Origin: Collinsella sp.
GTDB lineage: Bacteria; Actinomycetota; Coriobacteriia; Coriobacteriales; Coriobacteriaceae
NCBI GenBank assembly: GCA_019414245.1
Contig: DXMK01000010.1
Span: 29,230 to 93,229, forward strand
Reading direction: 5' to 3'
DNA length: 64,000 bases
Shown: piece by piece, positions 49,969 through 58,482 of the stretch
Layout of the letters: the number at the start of each line of letters is the position of its first letter
Numbering within the stretch: position 1 is the first letter of the stretch
Program-made: the position numbers and the translations under genes
The notes under the pieces: model-generated
What the model saw: the letters and a program-made list of their open reading frames with translations, nothing else
Told to the model about the DNA's origin: nothing
Databases searched by the model: none

Positions 49969-51918
49969 CTAGAGTTCGCAGGCAACCTTGTAGCCATCGC
50001 CGATAGCGTCGCGGATGTTGCCGCACTTGTTGGCATCGCCCAGCACGTGGATGGCAACGCCGGCAGCGGCAAGGTCGTCGGCAAGCTTGGTATTGGGACG
50101 ATAGCCCATGGCAAGCACCAGCGTATCGGCATCGGCGATGGTGTGGATCTGGCCATCCTTTTCGTACGAGATGGTGTCCTCGGTGATCTCGGTCACCTTG
50201 GCCTCGGTCAGCACGTGAACGCCCTTGGAGAGCATGCGCGTGATGAGCACCGCGCGACCGGCGCCGCCCTCGTTAGCGGCGAGCGTCTTGGTCATCTCGA
50301 TGACGGTGACGTCGCGATTGGCCGGCGACAGGTCGTTGACCAACGGGGCCAGGTAATCGGCCGTCTCGCAGCCGACGGTGCCGCCGCCCACGATGACGAT
50401 CTTCTTGCCCGGGAAAGCCTTGCCGCCCAGCAGGTCGTCAGCCGTCATAACTTGCTTAAAGCCCTGCATAAAAGCCGGAGCGATGGGCTCGGCGCCATAA
50501 GCCAGGACAACCTCGTAGCCCGCGTAATCGCGCTGGATGTCCTCGGCGGTCAGCTCGGTACCAAAGACGCACGTGACGCCGGCCTCGGCCAGGCGACGGT
50601 ACTGATACTTGATCACGCGCGTGAGCTCCTGCTTTGCCGGCGGAACGGCCGCGATGCGCATCTCGCCACCCGGCTCGTCCTGCTTGTCCACGAGCACCAC
50701 GTTATGGCCGCGCTTGGCGGCAATGTAGGCCGCCTCCATGCCCGCGGGTCCGGCGCCCACGACGAGCACGTTCTTCGCCTCGGCGGCAGGCTCGTAGCCG
50801 GCCTCGTCGCGCTCCACGTCCGGGTTGACGGTGCAGGAGATGCGCTTGCCAAACATGATGCCGTTCAGGCAGCGCAGGCAGCCGATGCAGGGACGGATCT
50901 CGTCGGCGTTGCCGGCAGCCGCTTTGTTGCAGAACTCGGCATCGCACAGATTGGCACGGCCCATCATGCAGATGTCGGCGGCGCCGTCCTCGATCAGCTC
51001 CTCGGCAATCCATGCCTCGTTGATGCGGCCGACCGTGGCAACGGGAATGTTCACATGCTTTTTGATCTCGCGCGAGCAGGCAGCGTGCGAGGCCTGCTGC
51101 GTGCCGGCAGCGGGAATTGCAGAGCCGCGCTTGATGGTGGTGCCGCCCGACACATGGATCATGTCGACGCCGGCCTTCTCCAGGCGGCGCGAGACGTAGA
51201 TCATGTCGTTGAGGGTCAAGCCGCCATCGGTGTACTCGTCACCCGAGATGCGGACGTCGATAATGAAGTCCTTGCCACAGCGCTCGCGGATCTCGGCGAT
51301 GACCTCGAGCAAGAAGCGCATGCGGGCGTCGAGCGAGCCACCGTACTCGTCGGTACGCTTGTTATAGAGCGGGGTCAAAAAGCCGCCGAGCATGCCATGG
51401 GCGTGCGCCGCATGAACCTCGACGCCATCGACGCCGGCCTTCTGCATACGCACGGCAGCGTCGCCGAACTGATGCGTGAGCTCGTGGATCTCGTCGATGG
51501 TGATGGGACGCGGAGCCTCGCGGGCATAGGACGGGCCCACAAAGGACGGAGCGATGAGGCGCGGGGTGCCCGGAATGTTAAAGGCCATGTAGGCGGGGTG
51601 GAAGAGCTGCGGCATGATCTTGCAGCCATACTCGTGGACGGCGGCGGCGAGCTTTTCCCAGCCAGGGATAAACGTGTCGTCGTAGCAGCACATGTCACCC
51701 GGCAGATAGGTATAGGTAGGCTCGACCGTCACGACCTCAGTGATGATCAGGCCCACGCCGCCCTTGGCGCGGGCACGGTAATGATCGACCAAGTCGTCGG
51801 TCACATAGCCGTGATCGGCCAGGTTGGTAGACACCGGCGGCATAAAGACGCGGTTCTTGACCTCGGTCGTACCGACCTTGATCGGACTAAAGAGCATCGG
51901 GTAGGCGGATGACTCCAT
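49969..51918 (-). CDS. NADH:flavin oxidoreductase, 2,4-dienoyl-CoA reductase-like
   Basis: 649 residues. An N-terminal old-yellow-enzyme TIM barrel (LFSPIKVGTTEVKNRVFMPPV to about 340) is followed by a 4Fe-4S segment (CIGCLRCLNG... SCTVNP). Then come FAD-binding (NVLVVGAGPAGMEAAYIAAKRGHNVVLVD) and NAD-binding (KKIVIVGGGTVGCETADYL) domains. The plan matches FadH, trimethylamine dehydrogenase and bile-acid BaiCD-type enzymes of gut anaerobes, which reduce C=C bonds or related substrates. No bai or beta-oxidation genes adjoin, so the substrate is open. Single gene. Confidence 0.92.
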   Translation of the reverse strand: MESSAYPMLFSPIKVGTTEVKNRVFMPPVSTNLADHGYVTDDLVDHYRARAKGGVGLIITEVVTVEPTYTYLPGDMCCYDDTFIPGWEKLAAAVHEYGCKIMPQLFHPAYMAFNIPGTPRLIAPSFVGPSYAREAPRPITIDEIHELTHQFGDAAVRMQKAGVDGVEVHAAHAHGMLGGFLTPLYNKRTDEYGGSLDARMRFLLEVIAEIRERCGKDFIIDVRISGDEYTDGGLTLNDMIYVSRRLEKAGVDMIHVSGGTTIKRGSAIPAAGTQQASHAACSREIKKHVNIPVATVGRINEAWIAEELIEDGAADICMMGRANLCDAEFCNKAAAGNADEIRPCIGCLRCLNGIMFGKRISCTVNPDVERDEAGYEPAAEAKNVLVVGAGPAGMEAAYIAAKRGHNVVLVDKQDEPGGEMRIAAVPPAKQELTRVIKYQYRRLAEAGVTCVFGTELTAEDIQRDYAGYEVVLAYGAEPIAPAFMQGFKQVMTADDLLGGKAFPGKKIVIVGGGTVGCETADYLAPLVNDLSPANRDVTVIEMTKTLAANEGGAGRAVLITRMLSKGVHVLTEAKVTEITEDTISYEKDGQIHTIADADTLVLAMGYRPNTKLADDLAAAGVAIHVLGDANKCGNIRDAIGDGYKVACEL

Positions 51919-52109
51919 GCAGGCTTCCTTTCGTTTGAGCCGCTCGGCGGCAAATTACTGACCTATCTATCGTAGCAGCAACCGAGCGGTGCCCGAGCGC
52001 ACGTGTTCCCCCGGCTTCTGCTCGGTTCACAAAACTCTAGTATACCGCCGATACTGGCACCCCTGAACACCGAACTTGTGTGCTTTTGCCCAGGTGGGTC
52101 ATGTCCCGA

Positions 52110-52303
52110 CGTACATTTTTGGGAATATTCAGCATCGGAGTGCGCCGTGCAGCGTCCTCGACGCCCCATTTGGTGCGCATTTTGCGCCCGATCGGCATAA
52201 ATAAGTGCCTACGATGGCGAATTACGCCATCGGAGGCACTTAAAACAGCCTTTCTGCCCCTCTATCGGGACATACGTTTGCTGAATATTCCCAAAAATGT
52301 ACG
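52110..52303. repeat. Nested inverted repeat with perfect 25-bp arms
   Basis: Arms at 52110-52134 and 52279-52303 are exact inverted copies. Inside, 52204-52220 and 52226-52242 form a second stem (16 of 17 pairs) with a 5-base loop. The rest has no gene. It lies upstream of the flavin oxidoreductase. A MITE-like element or an invertible control segment are both possible. Confidence 0.75.
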
Positions 52304-52390
52304 CCGCAAGAGGGGGCACCCTCCCTAACGACTCAAATGCGGACGGCCGGCGGCATCGAGTCCAATCGCCGCGCTCGCCCCCGAATGCAC

Positions 52391-52427
52391 AAAGCGCCCC
52401 CGTGAACGGATGCTCGCGGGGCGCTTT
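52391..52427 (-). terminator. Terminator of the small feo-associated gene
   Basis: AAAGCGCCCCCG pairs with CGCGGGGCGCTTT around a 14-base loop, 13 bases past the stop. Confidence 0.7.
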
Positions 52428-52439
52428 GATGCCTGAGTC

Positions 52440-52640
52440 CTATTTGATACCGCGGCCCAAGTCTTCGGCAATTTTGTCCACGCCCTTAAGTGCGGCGCAG
52501 GTTTTTTTGTTGGAACAATGTCCCGTGCAAACGCCGCCCTGAGCGCAGTCGGCGCAGGTGCCCTTGCGATAAATGCGCACGCACACGGCGACAAACGCAA
52601 TACCGATAACAGCCAGTACAACAATATCGATAGGTGCCAT
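52440..52640 (-). CDS. FeoB-associated Cys-rich membrane protein
   Basis: 66 residues. One membrane helix (DIVVLAVIGIAFVAVCVRIY) is followed by a Cys-rich tail (CADCAQGGVCTGHC.NKKTC) with five Cys able to bind iron. This matches the small FeoB-associated Cys-rich protein family, found after feoB in many anaerobes. GAGGAGG precedes the ATG. It is downstream of feoB on the same strand, beyond the feoB terminator. Confidence 0.9.
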   Translation of the reverse strand: MAPIDIVVLAVIGIAFVAVCVRIYRKGTCADCAQGGVCTGHCSNKKTCAALKGVDKIAEDLGRGIK

Positions 52641-52685
52641 AGCAAGCCTCCTCTAGTTAACCACCACTTACTTTACCCCATTCTC

Positions 52686-52723
52686 CACCTGCCAAAAAGG
52701 GACAGGTATATTTTGGTCGGTTT
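52686..52723. repeat. Diverged ACCTGCC palindrome
   Basis: ACCTGCCAAAAAGGGACAGG followed by an imperfect inverted end. It reads, in reverse, like the copy at 27731-27767. Confidence 0.55.
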
Positions 52724-52758
52724 TATCTGCGGAAACGCCACATCTCCCTCACCAAAAA

Positions 52759-52785
52759 GCCCGGGTGTCGCTGGGACACCCGGGC
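52759..52785 (-). terminator. feoB terminator
   Basis: GCCCGGGTGTC / GACACCCGGGC with a 5-base loop and TTTTT on the minus strand: a strong rho-independent terminator. Confidence 0.9.
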
Positions 52786-52815
52786 ACGTGGAAAGGGGCT
52801 GATCCTTATTCGGAC

Positions 52816-55143
52816 TTAAGCTGAAACTGCGGCGGAAGCGGTGTTGGTCTCGTCCTCGTCGGTCCAGGCGTGCTTAGGCATGGGACGGAAGATCTGGAAG
52901 AGCATCGCAACCAGCAGAACGATGGCTACAACCGTCCAAATACCAAACTGGCCAAGGACAAGCAGGTTGTAGAACTGGTTGATGAACAGGCCGATCACCC
53001 ATGCGAAGGCGCACTCGTAGCCGATGGCAATCGCGGTCCACTTGCCGGAGTCCATCTGATTGCGAATGGTGCCCATGGCGGCAAAGCACGGAGCGCACAG
53101 CAGGTTGAATGCACCAAAGGCAACGCAAGCACCCATGGTCGGGAACATGCCGGCGAACGCGGTCCACAGGCTCGGGTCGGTCTCGGCGGCGTCGGCCACG
53201 GACAGCAGCGAGCCGGCGGTGGCGACGACGTTCTCCTTGGCGACAAGGCCAGAGACAGTCAGCGCGGTTGCCTGCCAGGTGCTAAAGCCGAGCGGGGCAA
53301 AGATCCAGGCGACCAGGTTGCCCAGCATGGCGAGCACGGAGTAGTCCATAAACTCCTCGGGGATGCCGTCCATCGCAGGCAGGAAGCCGAAGGAACCGTT
53401 ATAGCTACCAAAGTTGGAGAGGAACCAAACCACAACGGTGGACGCGAAGATGACCGTGCCGGCCTTTTTGATAAAGGCCCAGCAGCGCTCCCACACGTGC
53501 AGAGCCCAAGAGCGGATCGCCGGGAAGTGGTAGGCGGGAAGCTCCATAACGAACGGCGTCGGGCGACCGGCGAAGAGCTTGGTCTTCTTGAGCATGAGGC
53601 CCGAGGCGATGACGGCAAAGACGCCCAGGAAGTAGAAGAGCGGGCTGATCCACGCGGCGGTGGTGGAAGAATCGCCGATGATGGAACCCATGAGCAGGGC
53701 GATGATCGGCAGCTTGGCGCCGCAGGGGATGAACGTGGTGGTCATGACCGTCATGCGGCGGTCCTTCTCATTCTCGATGGTCTTGGTGGCCATGACGCCG
53801 GGGACGCCGCAGCCCGAGGACACGAGCATGGGAATAAAGGACTTACCGGACAGGCCAAAGCGGCGGAACACGCGGTCCATGATGAAGGCGACGCGGGCCA
53901 TGTAGCCGCAGTCCTCCAGGAAAGACAGCATCACGAACAGCAGGAACATCTGCGGGACGAAGCCGAAGATGGCGCCTAAGCCGCCGACGATACCGTCGCA
54001 GACCAGCGAATCGACCAGGCCACCGTCCTCGGTGCCGCCCGCCACGAGGGCGTCGTGCACTACGGTGGTGATACCCGGGACATAGGGGCCGTACTGTGCC
54101 GGGTCGACCGAGTCGGCATTGTCGCCCGCAGCCTCAACAGCTGCGTCATAGGCGTCGCGACCCTGACCGAGCACGTACCAGCCGTCGGTGCCGAAGAGCT
54201 GGTCGTTGGTAAAGTCGGTCACTGTGCCGCCCAGGGTGGAAACGGCGATGTAGTACACGCAGAACATGATAACGACAAAGATCGGCAGGCCCAGGATACG
54301 GTTGGTAACCACGCGGTCGATCTTCTCGGAGGTACTCATCTTGGCAGGGGCCTTGGTCATGCACTCGTCAATGATATGGGCGATCACGCCGTAGCGCTCA
54401 CCGGTGATGATGGACTCGGCGTCGTCGTCGCAGTCCTGCTCGCACTGGGCGACCAGCTCCTCCACGCGAGCGGCCTTCTCCTTGGTGAGGTTGATGAGCT
54501 TGCAGGCGTCCGCGTCGCGCTCAAACAGCTTGACCGCGTAGTAGCGACGCTTGTTGGCGGGAACGCTCGCTGGCAGGTTGTTCTCGATGTGGTCCAGAAC
54601 GTCCTCGATGGAGGAATCGAACTTGTGCTCCGGCACCTGGCCCTTGGAAGCAGCGGACTTCTTGACCTGCTCGAACAGCTCGTTGATGCCCTTGTTCTTA
54701 AGGGCCGAGATCATCATGACCGGGCAGCCGAGCTTCTTGGAGAGCTTGTCCGTGTCGATCTTGTCGCCGTTCTTCTCGACCAAGTCGGCCATGTTGAGGG
54801 CGACGACCACGGGCAGGCCGGTCTCGATAACCTGAAGCGCTAGGTACAGGTTGCGCTCGAGGTTGGTGGCGTCGACCACCTGGACGACGACATCGGGCTC
54901 GCCGCTCATGAGGTAATCGCGCGAGCACTGCTCCTCGGGGCTATAGGGGGAAAGCGAGTAGATGCCGGGGAGGTCCGTGATGGTAACGTTCTTGTCGCTC
55001 AGGAGCTTGGCTTCCTTTTTCTCAACCGTGACACCGGGCCAGTTGCCAACGTAGCCGTTGGCGCCGGTGATCAGGTTGAAAAGCGTGGTCTTGCCGCAGT
55101 TGGGGTTACCCGCCAGCGCGACATGGATCTGAGAATCCGCCAT
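52816..55143 (-). CDS. feoB: Ferrous iron transport protein B
   Basis: 775 residues. The N-terminal G domain has GNPNCGKTT (G1), the GVTVEKKE switch, DLPG (G3) and NMAD (G4), followed by a helical GDI-like domain (about 165-270). The membrane part carries two inverted Gate motifs, with Cys in SSGCGVPG and FIPCGAKLP, and ends near residue 760. FeoB imports Fe2+. It follows two feoA genes on the same strand, with its own dyad and leader between. Confidence 0.96.
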   Translation of the reverse strand: MADSQIHVALAGNPNCGKTTLFNLITGANGYVGNWPGVTVEKKEAKLLSDKNVTITDLPGIYSLSPYSPEEQCSRDYLMSGEPDVVVQVVDATNLERNLYLALQVIETGLPVVVALNMADLVEKNGDKIDTDKLSKKLGCPVMMISALKNKGINELFEQVKKSAASKGQVPEHKFDSSIEDVLDHIENNLPASVPANKRRYYAVKLFERDADACKLINLTKEKAARVEELVAQCEQDCDDDAESIITGERYGVIAHIIDECMTKAPAKMSTSEKIDRVVTNRILGLPIFVVIMFCVYYIAVSTLGGTVTDFTNDQLFGTDGWYVLGQGRDAYDAAVEAAGDNADSVDPAQYGPYVPGITTVVHDALVAGGTEDGGLVDSLVCDGIVGGLGAIFGFVPQMFLLFVMLSFLEDCGYMARVAFIMDRVFRRFGLSGKSFIPMLVSSGCGVPGVMATKTIENEKDRRMTVMTTTFIPCGAKLPIIALLMGSIIGDSSTTAAWISPLFYFLGVFAVIASGLMLKKTKLFAGRPTPFVMELPAYHFPAIRSWALHVWERCWAFIKKAGTVIFASTVVVWFLSNFGSYNGSFGFLPAMDGIPEEFMDYSVLAMLGNLVAWIFAPLGFSTWQATALTVSGLVAKENVVATAGSLLSVADAAETDPSLWTAFAGMFPTMGACVAFGAFNLLCAPCFAAMGTIRNQMDSGKWTAIAIGYECAFAWVIGLFINQFYNLLVLGQFGIWTVVAIVLLVAMLFQIFRPMPKHAWTDEDETNTASAAVSA

Positions 55144-55218
55144 TCAATCCTTCTTCCTTGTGTGCCTGCGCTGCTTTCTCCGCGCGGGCTGGATAATGTG
55201 CTTCGACGTTGCAAGTTT

Positions 55219-55238
55219 AAGTTAGAAAAACCTAACTT
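55219..55238 (-). promoter_or_regulatory. Dyad upstream of feoB
   Basis: AAGTTAG aaaaac CTAACTT, in the gap between feoA and feoB. It resembles the TTAGG..CTAA pattern of DtxR/IdeR/MntR sites. Binding by an iron repressor is inference. Confidence 0.5.
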
Positions 55239-55266
55239 TATCTGCAGAAATATGTGCCGCCGGCCC

Positions 55267-55488
55267 TTACTGGACCTCGACGACGGCAGCCTCCTCCTTG
55301 CGGATGGAGAGCTCGTAGCCACGCACGTTGATCTCGACCGGATCTCCGAGCGGTGCAACCTTTACGACCTTGAACGAAGTGCCCTTGATGAGCCCCAGGT
55401 CCATAAGGTGGCGGCGAAGCGCACCCTCACCGTGAAGCTTGACGATGGTGGAGCTCTCGCCCACCTTAACGTCACCCAACGTCTTCAT
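55267..55488 (-). CDS. feoA: FeoA-domain protein (second copy)
   Basis: 73 residues, one SH3-like FeoA domain: HLMDLGLIKGTSFKVVKVAPLGDPVEINVRGYELSIRKEEAAVVEV. FeoA binds FeoB in the cytosol and supports iron uptake. It lies between another feoA and feoB on the same strand. AAGGGGG precedes the ATG. Confidence 0.92.
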   Translation of the reverse strand: MKTLGDVKVGESSTIVKLHGEGALRRHLMDLGLIKGTSFKVVKVAPLGDPVEINVRGYELSIRKEEAAVVEVQ

Positions 55489-55525
55489 TTACTTGTCCCC
55501 CTTTCGGTTTTTTAAATGCTGCGGA

Positions 55526-55768
55526 CTAACTGACGGTCATGATGTGCATGGCAACCTTGGAATCGATACCAAAGCGTGCGCCCAGCACCGTGACGATGAT
55601 ATTGGCGCCACTCGAGCTCACCACGTGAATTTCGCTGCCCTCGACAAAGCCGAGGTCCTTGAGGTGGTGCTTCATATCCTCATTGCCCTTTACACGAGAC
55701 ACGCGCACGGTTTCGCCCGCTTTTACCATCGAAAGCGGCATTGCCGGCATCTGCGGTCCGCAAGACAT
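55526..55768 (-). CDS. feoA: FeoA-domain protein (first copy)
   Basis: 80 residues: VKAGETVRVSRVKGNEDMKHHLKDLGFVEGSEIHVVSSSGANIIVTVLGARFGIDSKVAMHIMT. A second FeoA paralogue; tandem FeoA genes before feoB are common in anaerobes. It opens the operon just downstream of a large dyad that is the likely iron-responsive operator. Confidence 0.92.
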   Translation of the reverse strand: MSCGPQMPAMPLSMVKAGETVRVSRVKGNEDMKHHLKDLGFVEGSEIHVVSSSGANIIVTVLGARFGIDSKVAMHIMTVS

Positions 55769-55811
55769 GAGTGTGCTCCTAACGTCAGTTCGTCCTCAAC
55801 ATCGACGCAGC

Positions 55812-55865
55812 AAAAGTTAACCACGTCTATGTTCGCTACAGTAAACTAGCACGTGGTTAACTTTT
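55812..55865 (-). promoter_or_regulatory. Operator-like dyad before the feo operon
   Basis: AAAAGTTAACCACGT (55812-55826) and its exact inverted copy (55851-55865) are separated by 24 bp, in the promoter region of the first feoA. Two facing sites at this distance suggest looping or side-by-side binding by a metal repressor; the protein is not known. Confidence 0.6.
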
Positions 55866-55917
55866 TGGAAAGGGTCCCTATTCAGTTTTCGAAAAAGTTT
55901 CCTATACGAAACAAAAA

Positions 55918-55947
55918 GGCGCGGCAAAAGCTGTCTTTTGCCGCGCC
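55918..55947 (-). terminator. Terminator of the HPr gene
   Basis: GGCGCGGCAAAAG / CTTTTGCCGCGCC (perfect 13-bp stem, 4-base loop) followed by TTTTT on the minus strand. Confidence 0.9.
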
Positions 55948-55956
55948 CTGTCATGC

Positions 55957-56205
55957 TTAGAGCGAGAGGTTTCTAATCGATGTGACGCAGGAAGCCTCGT
56001 CTACGCCCGAAACGCGGAACACGATGTCCTCGCCGCACTCACCATAGAGGGCCATGAGTCCCATGACATCGCGGCCATCCGTGTGGCGATCGCCGATGCT
56101 GACTGACACGTCGCTACGATGCTTGGCAATGATGTCATAGAGCAGCGCAACCGGGCGGGCATGAAGTCCCAACGGATCTTTAATCGTCTTTGTAAACTCG
56201 ACCAT
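55957..56205 (-). CDS. HPr-like phosphocarrier protein with Asp at the Ser46 position
   Basis: 82 residues from ATG 56205 (GGGAGGGG upstream). KDPLGLHARPVALL carries the PTS phosphorylation site His14. The regulatory-site region, KSIMGVMSL in Bacillus HPr, is GRDVMGLMAL here, with Asp46 in place of the Ser that HPr kinase phosphorylates. The protein could pass phosphate but not be switched by HPr kinase, and may mimic the phosphorylated form. No other PTS genes are near. Confidence 0.88.
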   Translation of the reverse strand: MVEFTKTIKDPLGLHARPVALLYDIIAKHRSDVSVSIGDRHTDGRDVMGLMALYGECGEDIVFRVSGVDEASCVTSIRNLSL

Positions 56206-56293
56206 GTCCCCTCCCGCGGCATCGCACATTCGGCCGGCAAAACCCAGCCACGTGGTAGTTATTGTACCGTTAGATGCTTGTTGAGGGCGGGAT

Positions 56294-56340
56294 GGAAACC
56301 GCATCCCACTTCGAGCGTCAACGATGGGACACAGTTTCCG
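56294..56340. repeat. Single copy of the GGAAA..CATCCC palindrome
   Basis: GGAAACCGCATCCCACTTCG and an imperfect inverted end (GATGGGAC..GTTTCC). Same family as the four-unit array at 2114-2345, more than 50 kb away. Confidence 0.75.
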
Positions 56341-56384
56341 TCACGTCCGGTCAACCTATGCCCTCGCAACGCCCGCGCATAAAA

Positions 56385-56415
56385 AACGAGGGAAGGAGCG
56401 CGTCCTTCCCTCGTT
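56385..56415 (-). terminator. aspS terminator
   Basis: AACGAGGGAAGGA / TCCTTCCCTCGTT, a perfect 13-bp stem, with a T run on the minus strand. Confidence 0.9.
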
Positions 56416-56438
56416 ACAGGCACTATGTAGCCGCTCGC

Positions 56439-58226
56439 CTACATCAGGCGCAGGCTAACGTCCTTGAGCTGGGCGCCGCTAACGGCACTCGGGGCGCCCG
56501 ACATGAGGTCGGAGCCGCTGGCCGTCTTGGGGAACGCCATGACGTCGCGGATGGAGTCGGAACCGGTGAGCAGCATGCACACGCGGTCCAGGCCCAGAGC
56601 GAAACCGCCCATCGGGGGCGCACCAAACTTGAGCGCCTCCATGAGGAAGCCAAACTGAGACTCGGCGCGCTCTTCGGTAAAGCCCAGGAGCTTGAGCATG
56701 GACATCTGCATCTCGGCGTTGTGGATACGCATACCGCCGCCACCGGCCTCAAAGCCGTCCATGACAAAGTCGTAGGTGCAAGAACCGGCTGCCAACGGAT
56801 TGGCCTCGATCTTGGCGATGTCGGTCTCGGTCGGCAGGGTGAAGGGCTGGTGCTCGGCAGCGTAAGCCTTGCGGTCCTCGTCCCAGTGGAACAGCGGGAA
56901 GTTGACGACCCACAGGAAGTCGTGGCCCTCGCGCTTGATCTCGAGCGCGTTGGCCATGTGGGAACGCATGCCGCCCAGGATCTCATCGGAGAGCAGGCGC
57001 GGACCGGCGGCGAACATCACAAGGTCGCCGGGCTCGACGTCCATACGCTCGCGCAGAGCCGCCATCTCCTCGTCAGAGAAGAACTTTACGATCGGGCTGT
57101 TGATGGAGCCGTCCTCGCGGAAGGCGATCCATGCCAGGCCCTTGGCGCCAAACGTGGAGGCCACGCCGGCGAGCTTATCGATCTTGGCGCGGGCCCAGGC
57201 ACCAGCACCCTTGGCGTTGATGGCCTTGACGACGGAACCCTCCTCGTTTGCAGCGGTCGCAAAGACCTTGAACTTGGAGTTGGCAAAGATATCGGTCAGG
57301 TCGATCAGGTGCATGCCGTAGCGGGTGTCGGGCTTATCGGAGCCATAGGTATCCATGGCCTCCCAATAATCCATACGACGCAGCGGTGTGGGCATCTCGA
57401 CGCCCATGCGGCCGAAAGCATCGGCCAGGACTTCTTCGAGCGCGCTCATAACGTCGTTCTGGTCCACGAAGGACATCTCGATATCGACCTGGGTGAACTC
57501 GGGCTGACGGTCGGCACGCAGGTCCTCGTCGCGGAAGCACTTGGCAACTTGGTAGTAGCGCTCGACGCCACCGACCATAAGCAGCTGCTTCAGGAGCTGC
57601 GGGGACTGCGGCAAGGCGTAGAAGTTGCCCGGCTGGATGCGGCTGGGAACGATGAAGTCGCGGGCGCCCTCGGGCGTGGACTTGAACAGGGAGGGCGTCT
57701 CGACCTCCATGAACTCACGGTTGTGTAGCGCCTCGCGAATGGCAAAGGTGAAGTCGGAACGCAGCTTGAGGTTGGCCATCATCTCGGGACGGCGGAGGTC
57801 CAGATAGCGATAGCGCAGACGGGTGTCCTCGCTGGTCTCGATGCCGTCCTCGATCTGGAACGGCGGGGTGACGGACGTGTTGAGCACCTCGGCGTGGTCG
57901 GTCAGGACCTCGACCTCGCCGGTGGCGAGCTTGGTGTTGGTGGTCTCATCGCCACGAGCGCGCACGACGCCGTGAATCTTGATGGGCCACTCGGGACGCA
58001 TGGTCTCGGCGATCTTAAAGGCGTCGCCGTCGGAGTGCTCGGGGTCGAAGGTGAGCTGCGTGATGCCCTCACGGTCGCGAAGGTCGCAGAAGATAAGGCC
58101 GCCGTGGTCGCGGCGACGGCTCACCCAACCGGTGAGGGTGACCTCTTCGCCCACGTTCTCGCGGCGAAGCTCGCCGCAGGTACGGGTGTGCATGGAATGC
58201 TCGTCGATGGGACGGGTCTGGCTCAT
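56439..58226 (-). CDS. aspS: Aspartyl-tRNA synthetase
   Basis: 595 residues, bacterial-type. The N-terminal OB fold (VTLTGWVSRRRDHGGLIFCDLRDREG) binds the anticodon. The class II motifs are visible: motif 2 in FRDEDLRADRQPEFTQVDIEMSF and motif 3 in GGFALGLDRVCMLLTG, with the bacterial GAD insertion between. With GatCAB in the same genome it may be non-discriminating (AspRS plus amidation for Asn-tRNA); this is inference. Single gene with its own terminator. Confidence 0.97.
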   Translation of the reverse strand: MSQTRPIDEHSMHTRTCGELRRENVGEEVTLTGWVSRRRDHGGLIFCDLRDREGITQLTFDPEHSDGDAFKIAETMRPEWPIKIHGVVRARGDETTNTKLATGEVEVLTDHAEVLNTSVTPPFQIEDGIETSEDTRLRYRYLDLRRPEMMANLKLRSDFTFAIREALHNREFMEVETPSLFKSTPEGARDFIVPSRIQPGNFYALPQSPQLLKQLLMVGGVERYYQVAKCFRDEDLRADRQPEFTQVDIEMSFVDQNDVMSALEEVLADAFGRMGVEMPTPLRRMDYWEAMDTYGSDKPDTRYGMHLIDLTDIFANSKFKVFATAANEEGSVVKAINAKGAGAWARAKIDKLAGVASTFGAKGLAWIAFREDGSINSPIVKFFSDEEMAALRERMDVEPGDLVMFAAGPRLLSDEILGGMRSHMANALEIKREGHDFLWVVNFPLFHWDEDRKAYAAEHQPFTLPTETDIAKIEANPLAAGSCTYDFVMDGFEAGGGGMRIHNAEMQMSMLKLLGFTEERAESQFGFLMEALKFGAPPMGGFALGLDRVCMLLTGSDSIRDVMAFPKTASGSDLMSGAPSAVSGAQLKDVSLRLM

Positions 58227-58482
58227 ACCAGTGATCCTCCTTTATGGATCTGTGCCGCCCCGTGTCGTTCCGGGCGGCGTCGTACAGATTTGCCCGGCCT
58301 GCGTAAACCGCGCAGCCAGACATGGCGTTCTATCTTATCGCACCTGTGTCGATGTGCCGCGAAAAAGTAGCTCCTGCCCAAAGACTTGACGGAGACGAAA
58401 CAATTGACGCACCGTGGCCATCGCCGACGCGCGCCACGTGCGACAATGTGCCCCAATACAACTGCACTCGGAAAGGCCCGCC

